Of a stretch of DNA of 64,000 nucleotides, positions 34,222-43,303 are shown in pieces. Within the stretch, counting starts at the first letter, position 1. The number at the start of each line of letters is the position of its first letter. Under the pieces are notes generated by a model. It made no database searches. It saw only the letters and a program-made list of their open reading frames with translations, and was not told the DNA's origin. The position numbers were made by a program, and so were the translations under genes. Origin of the DNA: Litorimonas sp. (GTDB lineage: Bacteria > Pseudomonadota > Alphaproteobacteria > Caulobacterales > Maricaulaceae); the NCBI GenBank assembly GCA_029936425.1, contig JAPYSU010000005.1:124001-188000 (forward strand). Direction: 5' to 3'.

Positions 34222-35578
34222 GCCACCATTTCACATCCGGTGCGGGCTCTGACACTTCAAAGTAGCCGCCTTTGCCGCTTTCTTCGATACGGGTGCGAAT
34301 ATCGCCCGTTGACCAACCTGTCAGGTTCGCAAGCGTTTTGACTTCTTCATCTTTGCGGTCATTTACGTTTTGCTTGTATTCCTTCGCGGCTTCACATTCC
34401 ATGTCTCCTTCATATGCATGACGAAGAATATACCGGCCCTGAAAATTGTTTCTGTCGCCAGTCGTCTTGAATTTTAGATCTTCGGGAAAGCTTTCTGCGT
34501 CATAACGCACATGTAGCCGGGTGACGAAAACATCTTGCGCAGCGCCCGGAACCGGACGGCGAGGCCTTATAGCAGGGTCATTTACGCCTTCATCCATCCA
34601 GAAAACGCCGAGCTCCTGCAGTTCATCGCGGCTCAGGGGATCGGCGGCGCAAGGGTCGCACCAATTCATATCCCATGCATATTCCATAAAGACGCCGTGG
34701 CCCCCTTCCCGCTCTGCCGCGGTAGAATACATATCTTTATAGAAATCGCCGAAATCATCTTTGACAAAAATCGGCAGCTCCTTCTCCGAAGGGATTTTCA
34801 CCGTGCGGTAATTTGTGGTCTCGACTTTACCGTTGCGGGTCAGGGCATAGACAAATAAATCCTGGTCTCCATTGGCATTGACAGTGCCAAGGCGAATAGG
34901 GAGCATAAATTTAGGGCTTTCATATGCCACCGCGATAGGACGGAGCATCTCGCCGCCCTGCTTGGCTTTTTCTTCCAGGTTCACCTTGGCGACAAAGAAT
35001 TTCATATCCTGTTTGATGTAACTCCCGAGTGTTTTCTCGGCGCCTTCCGGCACTTTATAGTCGTTTTGATCAAGCCAGGTCTGAAGGCCGTCGCTCTCAG
35101 TCGCAGAGAGGATGAGGATGTCATATTCACCGACTGAAAATTGCTCTTCGATAGTGACGCCCAACGCTTTCGCATCTTCGGCTTTGCGTGTTGCCGTTAC
35201 TATAATCGTATCACCATCTTGCATTGCTTCCGCGTCATAAAGGCGGCGCTCACAGGGGTTGTTATCAAAATATTCGACGAGCCGCGGAGATGTGTAGGCA
35301 TCCAAATGCTCCAACAAAGCCGGGTCTGAAATATGCACCTGTTCTTTCGTGATGACAGTCGGGACCGGAATAACCATTGCAAATTCAGTCGGGTCGCCCA
35401 GATAATCATTGGTCATGGTGATCACTGTGCGGTTGCCGTCCCGGACAAGCGCCACTTTTGAGCTGGAATTGAACAAATCCGTGTCGGCCTTGGCGACATA
35501 GAAGCCGCAGAAGGCGTTGGCTGACGGCGCGAAGGCGATGAGACCAAGCGCTGCGGTAGCAGTTAGGATATGTTTCAT
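34199..35578 (-). CDS. DUF2330 exported protein
   Basis: A 459-residue protein with a signal peptide (MKHILTATAALGLIAFAPSANA) followed by a conserved cysteine near the mature N-terminus (FCGFYVAKADTDLFNSSSKV), the hallmark of the DUF2330 family. Repeated strands such as TVITMTNDYLGDPTEFAMVI suggest a beta-rich periplasmic protein. Pairs of cysteines (NPCERRLYDAEA, NWCDPCAADPL) could form disulfides. It lies just downstream of an RnfD/NqrB-like membrane gene, a common pairing, so it may work with that membrane complex. The ATG at 35578 has AGGAG upstream. Confidence 0.88.
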   Translation of the reverse strand: MKHILTATAALGLIAFAPSANAFCGFYVAKADTDLFNSSSKVALVRDGNRTVITMTNDYLGDPTEFAMVIPVPTVITKEQVHISDPALLEHLDAYTSPRLVEYFDNNPCERRLYDAEAMQDGDTIIVTATRKAEDAKALGVTIEEQFSVGEYDILILSATESDGLQTWLDQNDYKVPEGAEKTLGSYIKQDMKFFVAKVNLEEKAKQGGEMLRPIAVAYESPKFMLPIRLGTVNANGDQDLFVYALTRNGKVETTNYRTVKIPSEKELPIFVKDDFGDFYKDMYSTAAEREGGHGVFMEYAWDMNWCDPCAADPLSRDELQELGVFWMDEGVNDPAIRPRRPVPGAAQDVFVTRLHVRYDAESFPEDLKFKTTGDRNNFQGRYILRHAYEGDMECEAAKEYKQNVNDRKDEEVKTLANLTGWSTGDIRTRIEESGKGGYFEVSEPAPDVKWWQKIWPGE

Positions 35579-35611
35579 GGGTAGCTCCTGTTTAATATTC
35601 AAATTTCTAAT

Positions 35612-36538
35612 CTAAATTTCTGTCATCCTGCGCGAAGTCGCAGGAGTTCGGGCGGTCTTTAACGTGGATTCGACATATTCACTCTCGGTCCTCCGCGATT
35701 TCGCCCGGAATGACAGGGGTGTTGACAGTGTCGGCCATGCATAGCGCTCTGCCTTGAAGATTTTATCAATTATCGGGACAAGCGGAGCCGTGAGAATGAG
35801 CGAAAGAATTATACCTCCCGCATTATAAAGCCCGAATTGTATAGTGAACCCGACCGCCGCCACAATGGCCGCATAAACCAACCGCCCTGCTCTCGCATCC
35901 GGTGTCGTTTTTGGGTCGGAGATCATGAAGAAGGCAAAAACCAACAGAGCGCCGCTCTGCATTTGGTGGACAGGTATCGTTAAGGGATCGCCGAGCCAGA
36001 GTGCGCGGCCGCAGACCAGCAGCCCATAACTGCCTAAGAGCGCGAGACTTATATCCCAGCGTTTCGCTTTGCCTGTCACCATACCGCCGAGGCCAAGCAG
36101 GAGAAGTGCAAACAAGGGCGCCGCTCCCCATTGTCCGGGAGATATCCAGGCGGACGTAAAGAGAAGTGAGAGAATGACCAACCCGAAATTAGCGGGGTTG
36201 AAAATATGCTTGCCGTTCCAGCGCAGAATATATTTCGAGGCGACGGCAAGAACGCCTGCGGCGATAGAAAGAGTGAGCGAACCAGTGCGTAAGAGAAGGG
36301 TTAGAGAGAGGGCCGATATTAGAGGGCTGCGGGGATCAAAACGTCGGCCCACGATCCGGTCAGCAAAAGCCTGAGTGACGAGGGTAGAGCCGACGCAGCC
36401 CGCAACATGCCACCATGCCAAATCGAAACCAAAGTGGAACAAGCCAAGAAGTATAAGAGAAGTCAGGACGCCAATCTGGTAATGGCGCGGGTCAAGGGAA
36501 ACCGCCGTCCAAATTCTTTTCCCCTGTTCTGTGACCAC
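35612..36538 (-). CDS. RnfD/NqrB-like membrane protein
   Basis: A 308-residue polytopic protein (about eight membrane segments) of the RnfD/NqrB family, with RWNGKHIFNPANFGLV and QMQSGALLVFAFFMISDPKTTP. In true RnfD/NqrB the segment S-G-A-T carries covalently bound FMN on Thr; here it reads SGAL, so the flavin attachment residue is missing. No other Rnf/Nqr subunits are nearby; the partner is the downstream DUF2330 gene. The last 34 or so codons are encoded by a REP-like inverted repeat and end in a basic, unrelated tail. The role is unknown. Confidence 0.85.
   Translation of the reverse strand: MVTEQGKRIWTAVSLDPRHYQIGVLTSLILLGLFHFGFDLAWWHVAGCVGSTLVTQAFADRIVGRRFDPRSPLISALSLTLLLRTGSLTLSIAAGVLAVASKYILRWNGKHIFNPANFGLVILSLLFTSAWISPGQWGAAPLFALLLLGLGGMVTGKAKRWDISLALLGSYGLLVCGRALWLGDPLTIPVHQMQSGALLVFAFFMISDPKTTPDARAGRLVYAAIVAAVGFTIQFGLYNAGGIILSLILTAPLVPIIDKIFKAERYAWPTLSTPLSFRAKSRRTESEYVESTLKTARTPATSRRMTEI
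35620..35716. repeat. REP-like inverted pair forming the 3' coding end of the RnfD-like gene
   Basis: Outer arms CTGTCAT/ATGACAG bracket two related copies of the motif TGTCATyCyGsGCGAArTCGC facing each other, about 97 bp overall. This is the typical structure of dispersed REP/BIME elements. It reads through in frame into the RnfD-like gene, giving that protein an Arg/Ser/Thr-rich tail, and ends 6 bp before its stop codon. Confidence 0.75.
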
Positions 36539-36631
36539 TTTAGACCCTTTTAAGCGTTACAATATAACTACACCTTGAATTGTGGCAGAAAAAAGGCGGG
36601 TGGACAAAAGATTAAATGACAATTGAGTCAT

Positions 36632-36739
36632 TCATAGAGTTAGTAGAAGCCCATCAAGATCGCTCAATACTCCGAACTCTGATGACAAATCCTTCTTATA
36701 AAGCATACCCGCATCACCATCATTGGTGACGCCGATAAT
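36632..36739 (-). pseudogene. Possible gene remnant in the ssb downstream gap
   Basis: A 35-codon open stretch without a start codon reads like protein (GVTNDGDAGMLYKKDL then EFGVLSDLDGLLLTL) and ends in TGA. A stop precedes it immediately. It may be the C-terminal tail of a decayed gene. Evidence is limited to its protein-like composition. Confidence 0.2.
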
Positions 36740-36805
36740 TTACGCCCCGCCTATTCGCCAATATCTAAACGAAATAGACGCAGTCGGGCATTCAAGAGCT
36801 AAAGA

Positions 36806-37312
36806 CTAAAACGGGATCTCGTCGTCTAGGTCGAAATCTTCTTTCGGGCCTTCCATGGCTGACGCCGAGCGAGAGCCGCCGCCTTGATTCATATTTCCAT
36901 ATCCGCCGCTATCCTGATTATAGCCGCCGCCGGATGAGCGTCCGCCGCCCCCGCCGGAGCTGTTTGCGCTGTCGAGCATGGTCAGCGTGCCGCCATAGCC
37001 CTGCAATACCACTTCGGTCGTGTATTTATCATTCCCGTCGCGATCTTGCCATTTTCGGGTCTGCAGCTTGCCTTCGATGTAAAGCTTTGAGCCTTTTTTG
37101 ACATAGCGTTCAATCACGCCGACAAGACCGTCACTAAACACGGCAATATTGTGCCATTCGGTTTTTTCCTGGCGCTGCCCCTGCTTGTCTTTCCACTGCT
37201 CTGATGTCGCAATGGAAAAATTGGCGACTTTACCGCCATTGCCGAAAGTTCTGATCTCGGGGTCTTTGCCGACATTCCCGATTAGGATCACTTTATTGAC
37301 TGAGCCTGCCAT
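36806..37312 (-). CDS. ssb: single-stranded DNA-binding protein
   Basis: A 168-residue SSB. The OB fold occupies residues 1 to about 112 (VNKVILIGNVGKDPEIRTFGNGG, TEWHNIAVFSDGLVGVIERYVKKGSKLYIEGKL in two conserved pieces). A Gly/Ser/Asn-rich linker follows, and the acidic partner-binding tip is DLDDEIPF. It coats single-stranded DNA in replication and repair. It is divergent from uvrA with a shared GTTC-N7-GTTC box, so it is probably SOS-induced. Confidence 0.96.
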   Translation of the reverse strand: MAGSVNKVILIGNVGKDPEIRTFGNGGKVANFSIATSEQWKDKQGQRQEKTEWHNIAVFSDGLVGVIERYVKKGSKLYIEGKLQTRKWQDRDGNDKYTTEVVLQGYGGTLTMLDSANSSGGGGGRSSGGGYNQDSGGYGNMNQGGGSRSASAMEGPKEDFDLDDEIPF

Positions 37313-37333
37313 GTTTCACCTCTTGACGTTTTT

Positions 37334-37348
37334 GTTCTATATATGTTC
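37334..37348. promoter_or_regulatory. LexA/SOS box between ssb and uvrA
   Basis: GTTC-TATATAT-GTTC matches exactly the direct-repeat GTTC-N7-GTTC LexA site known for alphaproteobacteria. It lies 22 bp before ssb and about 125 bp before uvrA, both classical SOS genes. Confidence 0.85.
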
Positions 37349-37471
37349 TAAAGCCTTGGGCGCGACTCTGCAAGAGCGCCCGGCACCTGACTTGTATTGA
37401 AGGGATGGGCAACCTAAGTCCACAATGAGGCGTAGAAAACCTGTTAACTCTTCCGATAATTGGACGACTTC

Positions 37472-40348
37472 ATGGCCATGCTAAAATCCATTCAGGTTCG
37501 CGGAGCCCGCGAGCATAATCTAAAAAGCGTCAATGTGGATTTGCCGCGTGACAAGCTGATCGTGATTACAGGTTTGTCCGGATCGGGCAAATCTTCCCTC
37601 GCTTTTGATACGATTTATGCCGAAGGACAGCGGCGGTATGTCGAAAGCCTGTCAGCCTATGCGCGTCAGTTCTTGGAATTGCAGGGCAAGCCGGACGTCG
37701 ACTCTATCGAGGGACTATCCCCTGCCATTTCGATTGAGCAGAAAACGACTTCCAAGAACCCCCGTTCGACAGTTGGGACAGTCACAGAGATTTACGATTA
37801 CATGCGCCTGCTCTGGGCGCGGGTGGGCGTCCCCTACTCTCCGGCAACGGGATTGCCGATTGAAAGTCAGACCGTTTCGCAAATGGTCGATATTATTATG
37901 GCGCTGCCCGAAGGCACGAAACTCTATATCATGGCGCCCTTTGTCCGCGGCCGAAAAGGCGAGTTTCGTAAAGACCTCGCCGAATTTATGAAGCAAGGCT
38001 ATCAGCGGGCCAAAATCAACGGCGAGATCGTGCGTATTGAAGACGCCGAAGCGCTTGATAAGAAATATAAACACAATATAGATATTGTGGTTGACCGTGT
38101 CGTCGTCCGCGAAGGGCTTGAAACCCGCCTGGCTGATAGTCTCGAGGCGTCTTTGCGAATTGCCGACGGACTGGCCGCGGCGGAATATGCGGATGATCCG
38201 GAAAAACGTATTCTCTTTTCCGAAAAATTCGCCTGTCCCGTCTCCGGATTTACCATATCCGAAATTGAACCACGACTTTTCTCTTTCAACAATCCTTTTG
38301 GAGCTTGTCCCACCTGTGATGGTCTGGGGAAGGAATTGAAATTCGATGCGGGTTTGGTGGTGCCGGATGAACGCAAATCCCTTGCGGGCGGCGCCATTCT
38401 GCCTTGGTCAAAAAAGCCCGACGGTCTCTATATGCAGACCTTACAGGCTTTGGCGAAGCATTATGACTTCAAGGTCGATACCCCATTTGAAAAGCTCTCC
38501 GCCAAAGCCAGAGACGTCGTCCTGTTCGGGACAAAAGGCACGAAGGTCGATTTCCATTATAAGGACGGCAAACGGTCCTATAAAACCACCAAGCCCTTTG
38601 AAGGGGTTATTCCGAATTTGCAACGACGATACCGGGAAACGGAATCGACTTGGGTCAGAGACGATCTCGGCAAATATATGTCGGATTCACAATGTGATGC
38701 CTGCGGCGGAAAACGTCTGCGACCGGAATCCCTCTGCGTGAAAGTCGCCGGAATGGATATTTCCGAACCCGGCGATATGTCCATTCAGGACGCTTATACG
38801 CGTTTCCAAAAATTAGGCACGGAATTGTCCGAAAAGGACATGGAAATTGCCGAGCGAATTCTCAAAGAGATACGCGATCGGCTGGAGTTTTTGAATGCTG
38901 TCGGGTTGGATTATCTATCGCTCGGGCGCGGCTCAGGCTCTCTCTCTGGCGGTGAAAGTCAGCGTATTCGCCTCGCCAGCCAGATTGGATCCGGTCTGAC
39001 AGGCGTTCTATATGTCCTAGACGAGCCCTCTATAGGTCTTCATCAACGGGATAATTCGAGGCTTTTGGAAACGCTCCAGAATCTTCGGGATCTGGGCAAT
39101 ACGGTCATTGTTGTCGAACATGACGAAGAAGCCATCCTGACGGCTGATTATGTTATCGATATGGGCCCTCTCGCCGGCATTCATGGCGGCGAAGTTGTTG
39201 CCTCTGGCACGCCAGAACAAATCAAAAAGTCCAAAGATTCCCTGACCGGGAAATATCTGACCGGTAAAAAGGAAATTGAAATTCCGGCTAAACGGCGCAA
39301 ACCGAACAAAGATAAAAAATTATCCGTAAAAGGCGCTACGGGCAATAATCTGAAAAATGTCGACGCCGACTTTCCGCTTGGTTTGATGACCTGCGTCACC
39401 GGTGTGTCCGGCGGCGGTAAATCCACGCTGACGATTGAAACTTTATACAAAGCGGTTGCCAAACGCCTGAACAAATCCTCTGTCCAGCCTATGCCTCACA
39501 AATCTATCGAGGGCTTAGAACATTTGGATAAAGTCATCGATATTGATCAGTCCCCGATTGGCCGGACGCCGAGGTCGAACCCCGCCACCTATACGGGGGC
39601 CTTTACCCCTATCCGGGATTGGTTTGCCGGGCTGCCCGAAGCCAAAACCCGCGGTTATAAACCGGGACGTTTTTCTTTCAACGTTAAGGGCGGAAGGTGT
39701 GAAGCCTGTCAGGGCGGCGGCGTTATCAAAATTGAGATGCACTTCCTTCCTGATGTCTATGTCACCTGTGATGTTTGCGACGGCGCGCGCTATAACCGCG
39801 AAACACTCGAGATCAAGTTCAAGGGCAAGTCCATTGCTGACATTTTGGACATGGATGTCGATGAGGGAGCAGATTTCTTTAAAGCCGTCCCGACTATTCG
39901 GGACAAGCTGGTGACGCTGCAGCGCGTCGGACTCGGATATTTGAAGGTCGGGCAGCAGGCGACGACACTCTCTGGCGGGGAGGCACAACGCGTGAAGCTC
40001 GCGAAAGAGTTATCCAAACGCGCGACAGGCCGCACGCTTTATATTCTGGACGAGCCGACGACAGGCTTGCATTTTGAAGATGTGAACAAGCTGCTCGGCG
40101 TTCTGAATGAGCTGGTCGGCACCGGCAACACCATGATTATCATCGAGCACAATCTGGACGTTGTGAAAACTGCCGACTGGATTATCGACATTGGCCCAGA
40201 AGGTGGCGACGGCGGGGGCGAAATCGTCGCAATCGGTACGCCGGAAGACGTGGCCAAAGTCAAGGAAAGCTGGACCGGACGTTATCTCGGCCCGTTATTG
40301 GAGCGAGACGATAAACGGAAATCCCCTAATGCCGAGGCGGCGGAGTAA
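37472..40348 (+). CDS. uvrA: excinuclease ABC subunit A
   Basis: A 958-residue damage-recognition ATPase of nucleotide excision repair. The first ABC half starts with REHNLKSVNVDLPRDKLIVI and Walker A GLSGSGKSSLA, then the UvrB-binding region and the first zinc module (CPTCDGLGKE and CDACGGKRL). The LSGGES signature is near residue 490. The second half has Walker A GVSGGGKST, a zinc finger (CEACQGGGVIK and CDVCDGARYN) and the LSGGEAQR signature. The ATG at 37472 is the most likely start; another ATG two codons on is possible. Confidence 0.96.
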   Translation: MAMLKSIQVRGAREHNLKSVNVDLPRDKLIVITGLSGSGKSSLAFDTIYAEGQRRYVESLSAYARQFLELQGKPDVDSIEGLSPAISIEQKTTSKNPRSTVGTVTEIYDYMRLLWARVGVPYSPATGLPIESQTVSQMVDIIMALPEGTKLYIMAPFVRGRKGEFRKDLAEFMKQGYQRAKINGEIVRIEDAEALDKKYKHNIDIVVDRVVVREGLETRLADSLEASLRIADGLAAAEYADDPEKRILFSEKFACPVSGFTISEIEPRLFSFNNPFGACPTCDGLGKELKFDAGLVVPDERKSLAGGAILPWSKKPDGLYMQTLQALAKHYDFKVDTPFEKLSAKARDVVLFGTKGTKVDFHYKDGKRSYKTTKPFEGVIPNLQRRYRETESTWVRDDLGKYMSDSQCDACGGKRLRPESLCVKVAGMDISEPGDMSIQDAYTRFQKLGTELSEKDMEIAERILKEIRDRLEFLNAVGLDYLSLGRGSGSLSGGESQRIRLASQIGSGLTGVLYVLDEPSIGLHQRDNSRLLETLQNLRDLGNTVIVVEHDEEAILTADYVIDMGPLAGIHGGEVVASGTPEQIKKSKDSLTGKYLTGKKEIEIPAKRRKPNKDKKLSVKGATGNNLKNVDADFPLGLMTCVTGVSGGGKSTLTIETLYKAVAKRLNKSSVQPMPHKSIEGLEHLDKVIDIDQSPIGRTPRSNPATYTGAFTPIRDWFAGLPEAKTRGYKPGRFSFNVKGGRCEACQGGGVIKIEMHFLPDVYVTCDVCDGARYNRETLEIKFKGKSIADILDMDVDEGADFFKAVPTIRDKLVTLQRVGLGYLKVGQQATTLSGGEAQRVKLAKELSKRATGRTLYILDEPTTGLHFEDVNKLLGVLNELVGTGNTMIIIEHNLDVVKTADWIIDIGPEGGDGGGEIVAIGTPEDVAKVKESWTGRYLGPLLERDDKRKSPNAEAAE

Positions 40349-40353
40349 ATTTT

Positions 40354-41340
40354 CTATTCAAATGCCGGCGCGGGGTCGTCACTGTGCCACCAGCGTACGG
40401 CGTAAGCTGAGACGCCGGCTATCCAGAGAATCCACGCGGACAGGGCTGCCGCCATCATTGTCATGGCAACAATGCCCAAAATCATATAAAGTGGATTTGA
40501 AAATCGGTCGATCGTTGCTTCGATGATTGGACGCGGGTTTTCTCCGCCAAACCCAGACATCGCCGTCAAGAAATCCGGATTACCGGACACCAGCAACATG
40601 CCAATTAAACTGACCATATAATAGCCGATATACCCGCCAATATAAATGACCAGATAAACGCCGAAAAGAGACCAGAAGCGTTGTTTAGTCACATTTCTTG
40701 CAGCCAAAACGTGTGTTTTCCCGTCAAGGGCGGTTAAGGCCGCTGCAGGTGCAAACCTTATGGGATAGACGATCAATAAGACCATCAAAAAGAGAACTCC
40801 GAAGAATGGAAGAATTGCCATCATTGGAGCAAACATCATTCCTAAAAAACCAGCTACAAGGATGATTGCCAAAAGCCCCAAAACATAGACAACTAAATAA
40901 AGAGCATAAAACCCAATCTGCGCTAGAAGGTTTCGTCCTGTGTGAATATCTAGCCTAATGGGAATCCGCGCAGGCTCCGCCCCTAATAAGTATTTTCGGT
41001 ATAAGGCGCTTTCTCCCATCGAGGTGGTGACCATTAAACCGACCACGAAAAGGAGAGTTGGGAGAGCTATCTGCCCGATGGCCGCCCAGAGGGCAATACT
41101 TACATCCTCTGAGGGTTGGCCGCTCATAGTTTGCTGGTTCACACGCCAGGACGCTTCTAATATATCAGCATAATGCGGGAGCATTAAAGGTTGGCAGATC
41201 ATCAGCACGACCAATATCGCGGCGCTATGCCAGACCCAGAGGCGAAGAGCATACTCCTTACCGCCCGACGTATTAAACCATGCTCCGGCGGCCTGTCCGA
41301 AATCAAACGGAGTGGTTGGTTTTCTCGGCTCTATTTTCAT
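40354..41340 (-). CDS. polytopic membrane protein, function unknown
   Basis: A 328-residue protein with about six membrane spans (WVWHSAAILVVLMICQPLML, TLLFVVGLMVTTSMG, a long glycine-rich hydrophobic middle, and a C-terminal pair). The start at 41340 has GGAGGG upstream; longer frames continue into the trmFO promoter but lack support. There are no enzyme motifs. It converges on uvrA with 5 bp between stops and is divergent from trmFO. I do not recognise a specific family. Confidence 0.75.
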   Translation of the reverse strand: MKIEPRKPTTPFDFGQAAGAWFNTSGGKEYALRLWVWHSAAILVVLMICQPLMLPHYADILEASWRVNQQTMSGQPSEDVSIALWAAIGQIALPTLLFVVGLMVTTSMGESALYRKYLLGAEPARIPIRLDIHTGRNLLAQIGFYALYLVVYVLGLLAIILVAGFLGMMFAPMMAILPFFGVLFLMVLLIVYPIRFAPAAALTALDGKTHVLAARNVTKQRFWSLFGVYLVIYIGGYIGYYMVSLIGMLLVSGNPDFLTAMSGFGGENPRPIIEATIDRFSNPLYMILGIVAMTMMAAALSAWILWIAGVSAYAVRWWHSDDPAPAFE

Positions 41341-41398
41341 GCTGTCCCTCCTGCCATGCGACTCGCTTGCCACATTGCATCTAGGGCAGTCCTGCCTT

Positions 41399-42796
41399 AT
41401 GGCCTCGCCCATGGTCAAGGCAGTACATATTATCGGCGCGGGATTAGCAGGGTCAGAGGCGGCGTGGCAGTGCGTTTCGCGCGGCGTTCCCGTCATTCTT
41501 CATGAAATGCGTCCAAAGCGCATGACAGAAGCTCATCAAGGCGGCGGTTTTGCAGAGCTTGTCTGCTCAAATTCCTTCCGCTCGGATGATAAACACGGCA
41601 ATGCGGTCGGCGTTTTGCATGAGGAAATGCGGCTTTCAAACAGCCTGATTATGGGCATGGGCGATATGACCAAACTTCCAGCGGGCGGGGCGCTTGCTGT
41701 TGACCGAGACAAGTTTTCCGAAGCTGTGACCACAATTTTGCAACAACACCCATTGGTCACTGTGGAATACGGCGAAGTGAAGGGCCTTCCGCCGAAAGAA
41801 TGGGGCAATACGATTATTGCAACAGGCCCCCTCACCGCCCCTGCGCTGGCGCAGGACATTCTGAAAACGACGGGCGAAGACAGCCTCGCCTTCTTCGATG
41901 CGATTGCACCGATTGTTTACAAGGACAGTATTGATTTTGACATTGCGTGGATGCAATCGCGCTACGACAAAAAGGGTCCCGGCGGAGACGGGGCGGATTA
42001 TATCAACTGCCCTCTCGATAAAGATCAATATGAAACTTTTATCGACGCGCTTATCAACTCCGATCAAACGGAGTTCAAGGACTTTGAAAAAGACACGCCT
42101 TATTTCGAGAGCTGCCTGCCGATTGAAGTCATGGCCTCACGCGGCGCGGAAACCTTACGCTGGGGACCGATGAAACCTGTCGGCCTGACAAATCCCCATA
42201 ATCCGACGGTAAAAGCCCATGCTATCGTGCAGCTCCGTCAGGATAATGCTCTTGGCACGCTTTATAATATGGTCGGCTTTCAGACGAAGATGAAATACGG
42301 CGCGCAAGCCGAAATCTTCAAAACCATACCCGGCTTACAAAAAGCGGTCTTTGCGCGACTAGGCGGCATTCACAGAAATACCTTCATAAACTCGCCTAAG
42401 CTATTGAATTCACAGCTCCAACTCAAGGGCCGAGAAGATATTCGCTTCGCCGGACAGATTATGGGCGTGGAAGGCTATATCGAAAGTGCCTCCTTTGGAT
42501 TGATCGCGGGACGCCTCGCCGCAGCGCAGGCCTTGGGACAATCAATGGATATGCCGCCGCGTACAACCGCACTCGGCGCTCTGATGGAACATGTCACAGG
42601 CGGATTTATGGACGGGCCGAAATCCAAGTTTCAACCAATGAACGTCAATTTCGGACTGTTTCCACCGATGGAAGAAGAGATTGTTTATAAGTCGCCGGAC
42701 GGAAAGCGGTTGCGCGGCAAGGACAAGACTCGTTTCCGTAAAGGACTATTGGCCAATCGAGCGCTTAACGACATTTTGCCATGGGCGAAGGCGTAA
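41399..42796 (+). CDS. trmFO: folate-dependent tRNA (uracil-54-C5)-methyltransferase
   Basis: A 465-residue flavoprotein that makes ribothymidine 54 in tRNA using methylene-tetrahydrofolate. The FAD site is VHIIGAGLAGSEAAWQC. Family signatures are LHEMRPKRMTEAHQGGGFAELVCSNSFRSDD, ALAVDRDKFSEAV, the catalytic-Cys/FAD region YINCPLDKDQYETF, FESCLPIEVMASRG and AGQIMGVEGYIESA. A start at 41411 (MVKAVHII) is equally possible. It is in a gap divergent from the membrane-protein gene and ends 3 bp before the convergent GDYXXLXY gene. Confidence 0.95.
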   Translation: MASPMVKAVHIIGAGLAGSEAAWQCVSRGVPVILHEMRPKRMTEAHQGGGFAELVCSNSFRSDDKHGNAVGVLHEEMRLSNSLIMGMGDMTKLPAGGALAVDRDKFSEAVTTILQQHPLVTVEYGEVKGLPPKEWGNTIIATGPLTAPALAQDILKTTGEDSLAFFDAIAPIVYKDSIDFDIAWMQSRYDKKGPGGDGADYINCPLDKDQYETFIDALINSDQTEFKDFEKDTPYFESCLPIEVMASRGAETLRWGPMKPVGLTNPHNPTVKAHAIVQLRQDNALGTLYNMVGFQTKMKYGAQAEIFKTIPGLQKAVFARLGGIHRNTFINSPKLLNSQLQLKGREDIRFAGQIMGVEGYIESASFGLIAGRLAAAQALGQSMDMPPRTTALGALMEHVTGGFMDGPKSKFQPMNVNFGLFPPMEEEIVYKSPDGKRLRGKDKTRFRKGLLANRALNDILPWAKA

Positions 42797-42799
42797 GGA

Positions 42800-43303
42800 T
42801 TACTCTGATATCGGTCGAAGGACCTTGAATTCCTCATCTGCAAGATTGACCAAAATGGCTTTCCCTTCCGGAGAGACCTTAAATACACCATATCTGGCGT
42901 TTTCATAGGTCTCGGCTGTGCCGTTCTCGAAATAGAATCTGGGCGCGCCGAAAGTCAGACTTCGGTTTGTGCGCGTGTAATTGAACCTTGTTTCATTAGA
43001 CCCCATTGGAGCCTCTGACGCTAAACCTGAAACAGTCGCGACATCATTATCGTCCAATGACATGATAAAGGCTCCTTTCGGAGGGAGTTCGTCTATCTCC
43101 ATTCCGTCCGGCACGCGCTCCTCGGCATATCGGAGTTGCATATAATCGCCGAGCATGAGCGCCCGTGGATCGACGGGCTGTAGATCCAGATAGACGGTCT
43201 GTCCTTCTGTCCGCACCTTATTCAGAGCCATGATTTGACTGCTAAATAGCCAAGCTATGACCGTTGTGGCGGCAAGTATGATAAAGAGGCGTATAATTTT
43301 CAT
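42800..43303 (-). CDS. GDYXXLXY-family membrane-anchored protein
   Basis: A 167-residue protein with one N-terminal membrane helix (IIRLFIILAATTVIAWLFSS) and a periplasmic beta-rich domain that carries the family's signature LGDYMQLRY. Genes of this family are typically paired with DUF2157/DUF4401 membrane proteins, as here, with ATG-TGA overlap (43300-43303). The function of the pair is unknown. Confidence 0.87.
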   Translation of the reverse strand: MKIIRLFIILAATTVIAWLFSSQIMALNKVRTEGQTVYLDLQPVDPRALMLGDYMQLRYAEERVPDGMEIDELPPKGAFIMSLDDNDVATVSGLASEAPMGSNETRFNYTRTNRSLTFGAPRFYFENGTAETYENARYGVFKVSPEGKAILVNLADEEFKVLRPISE

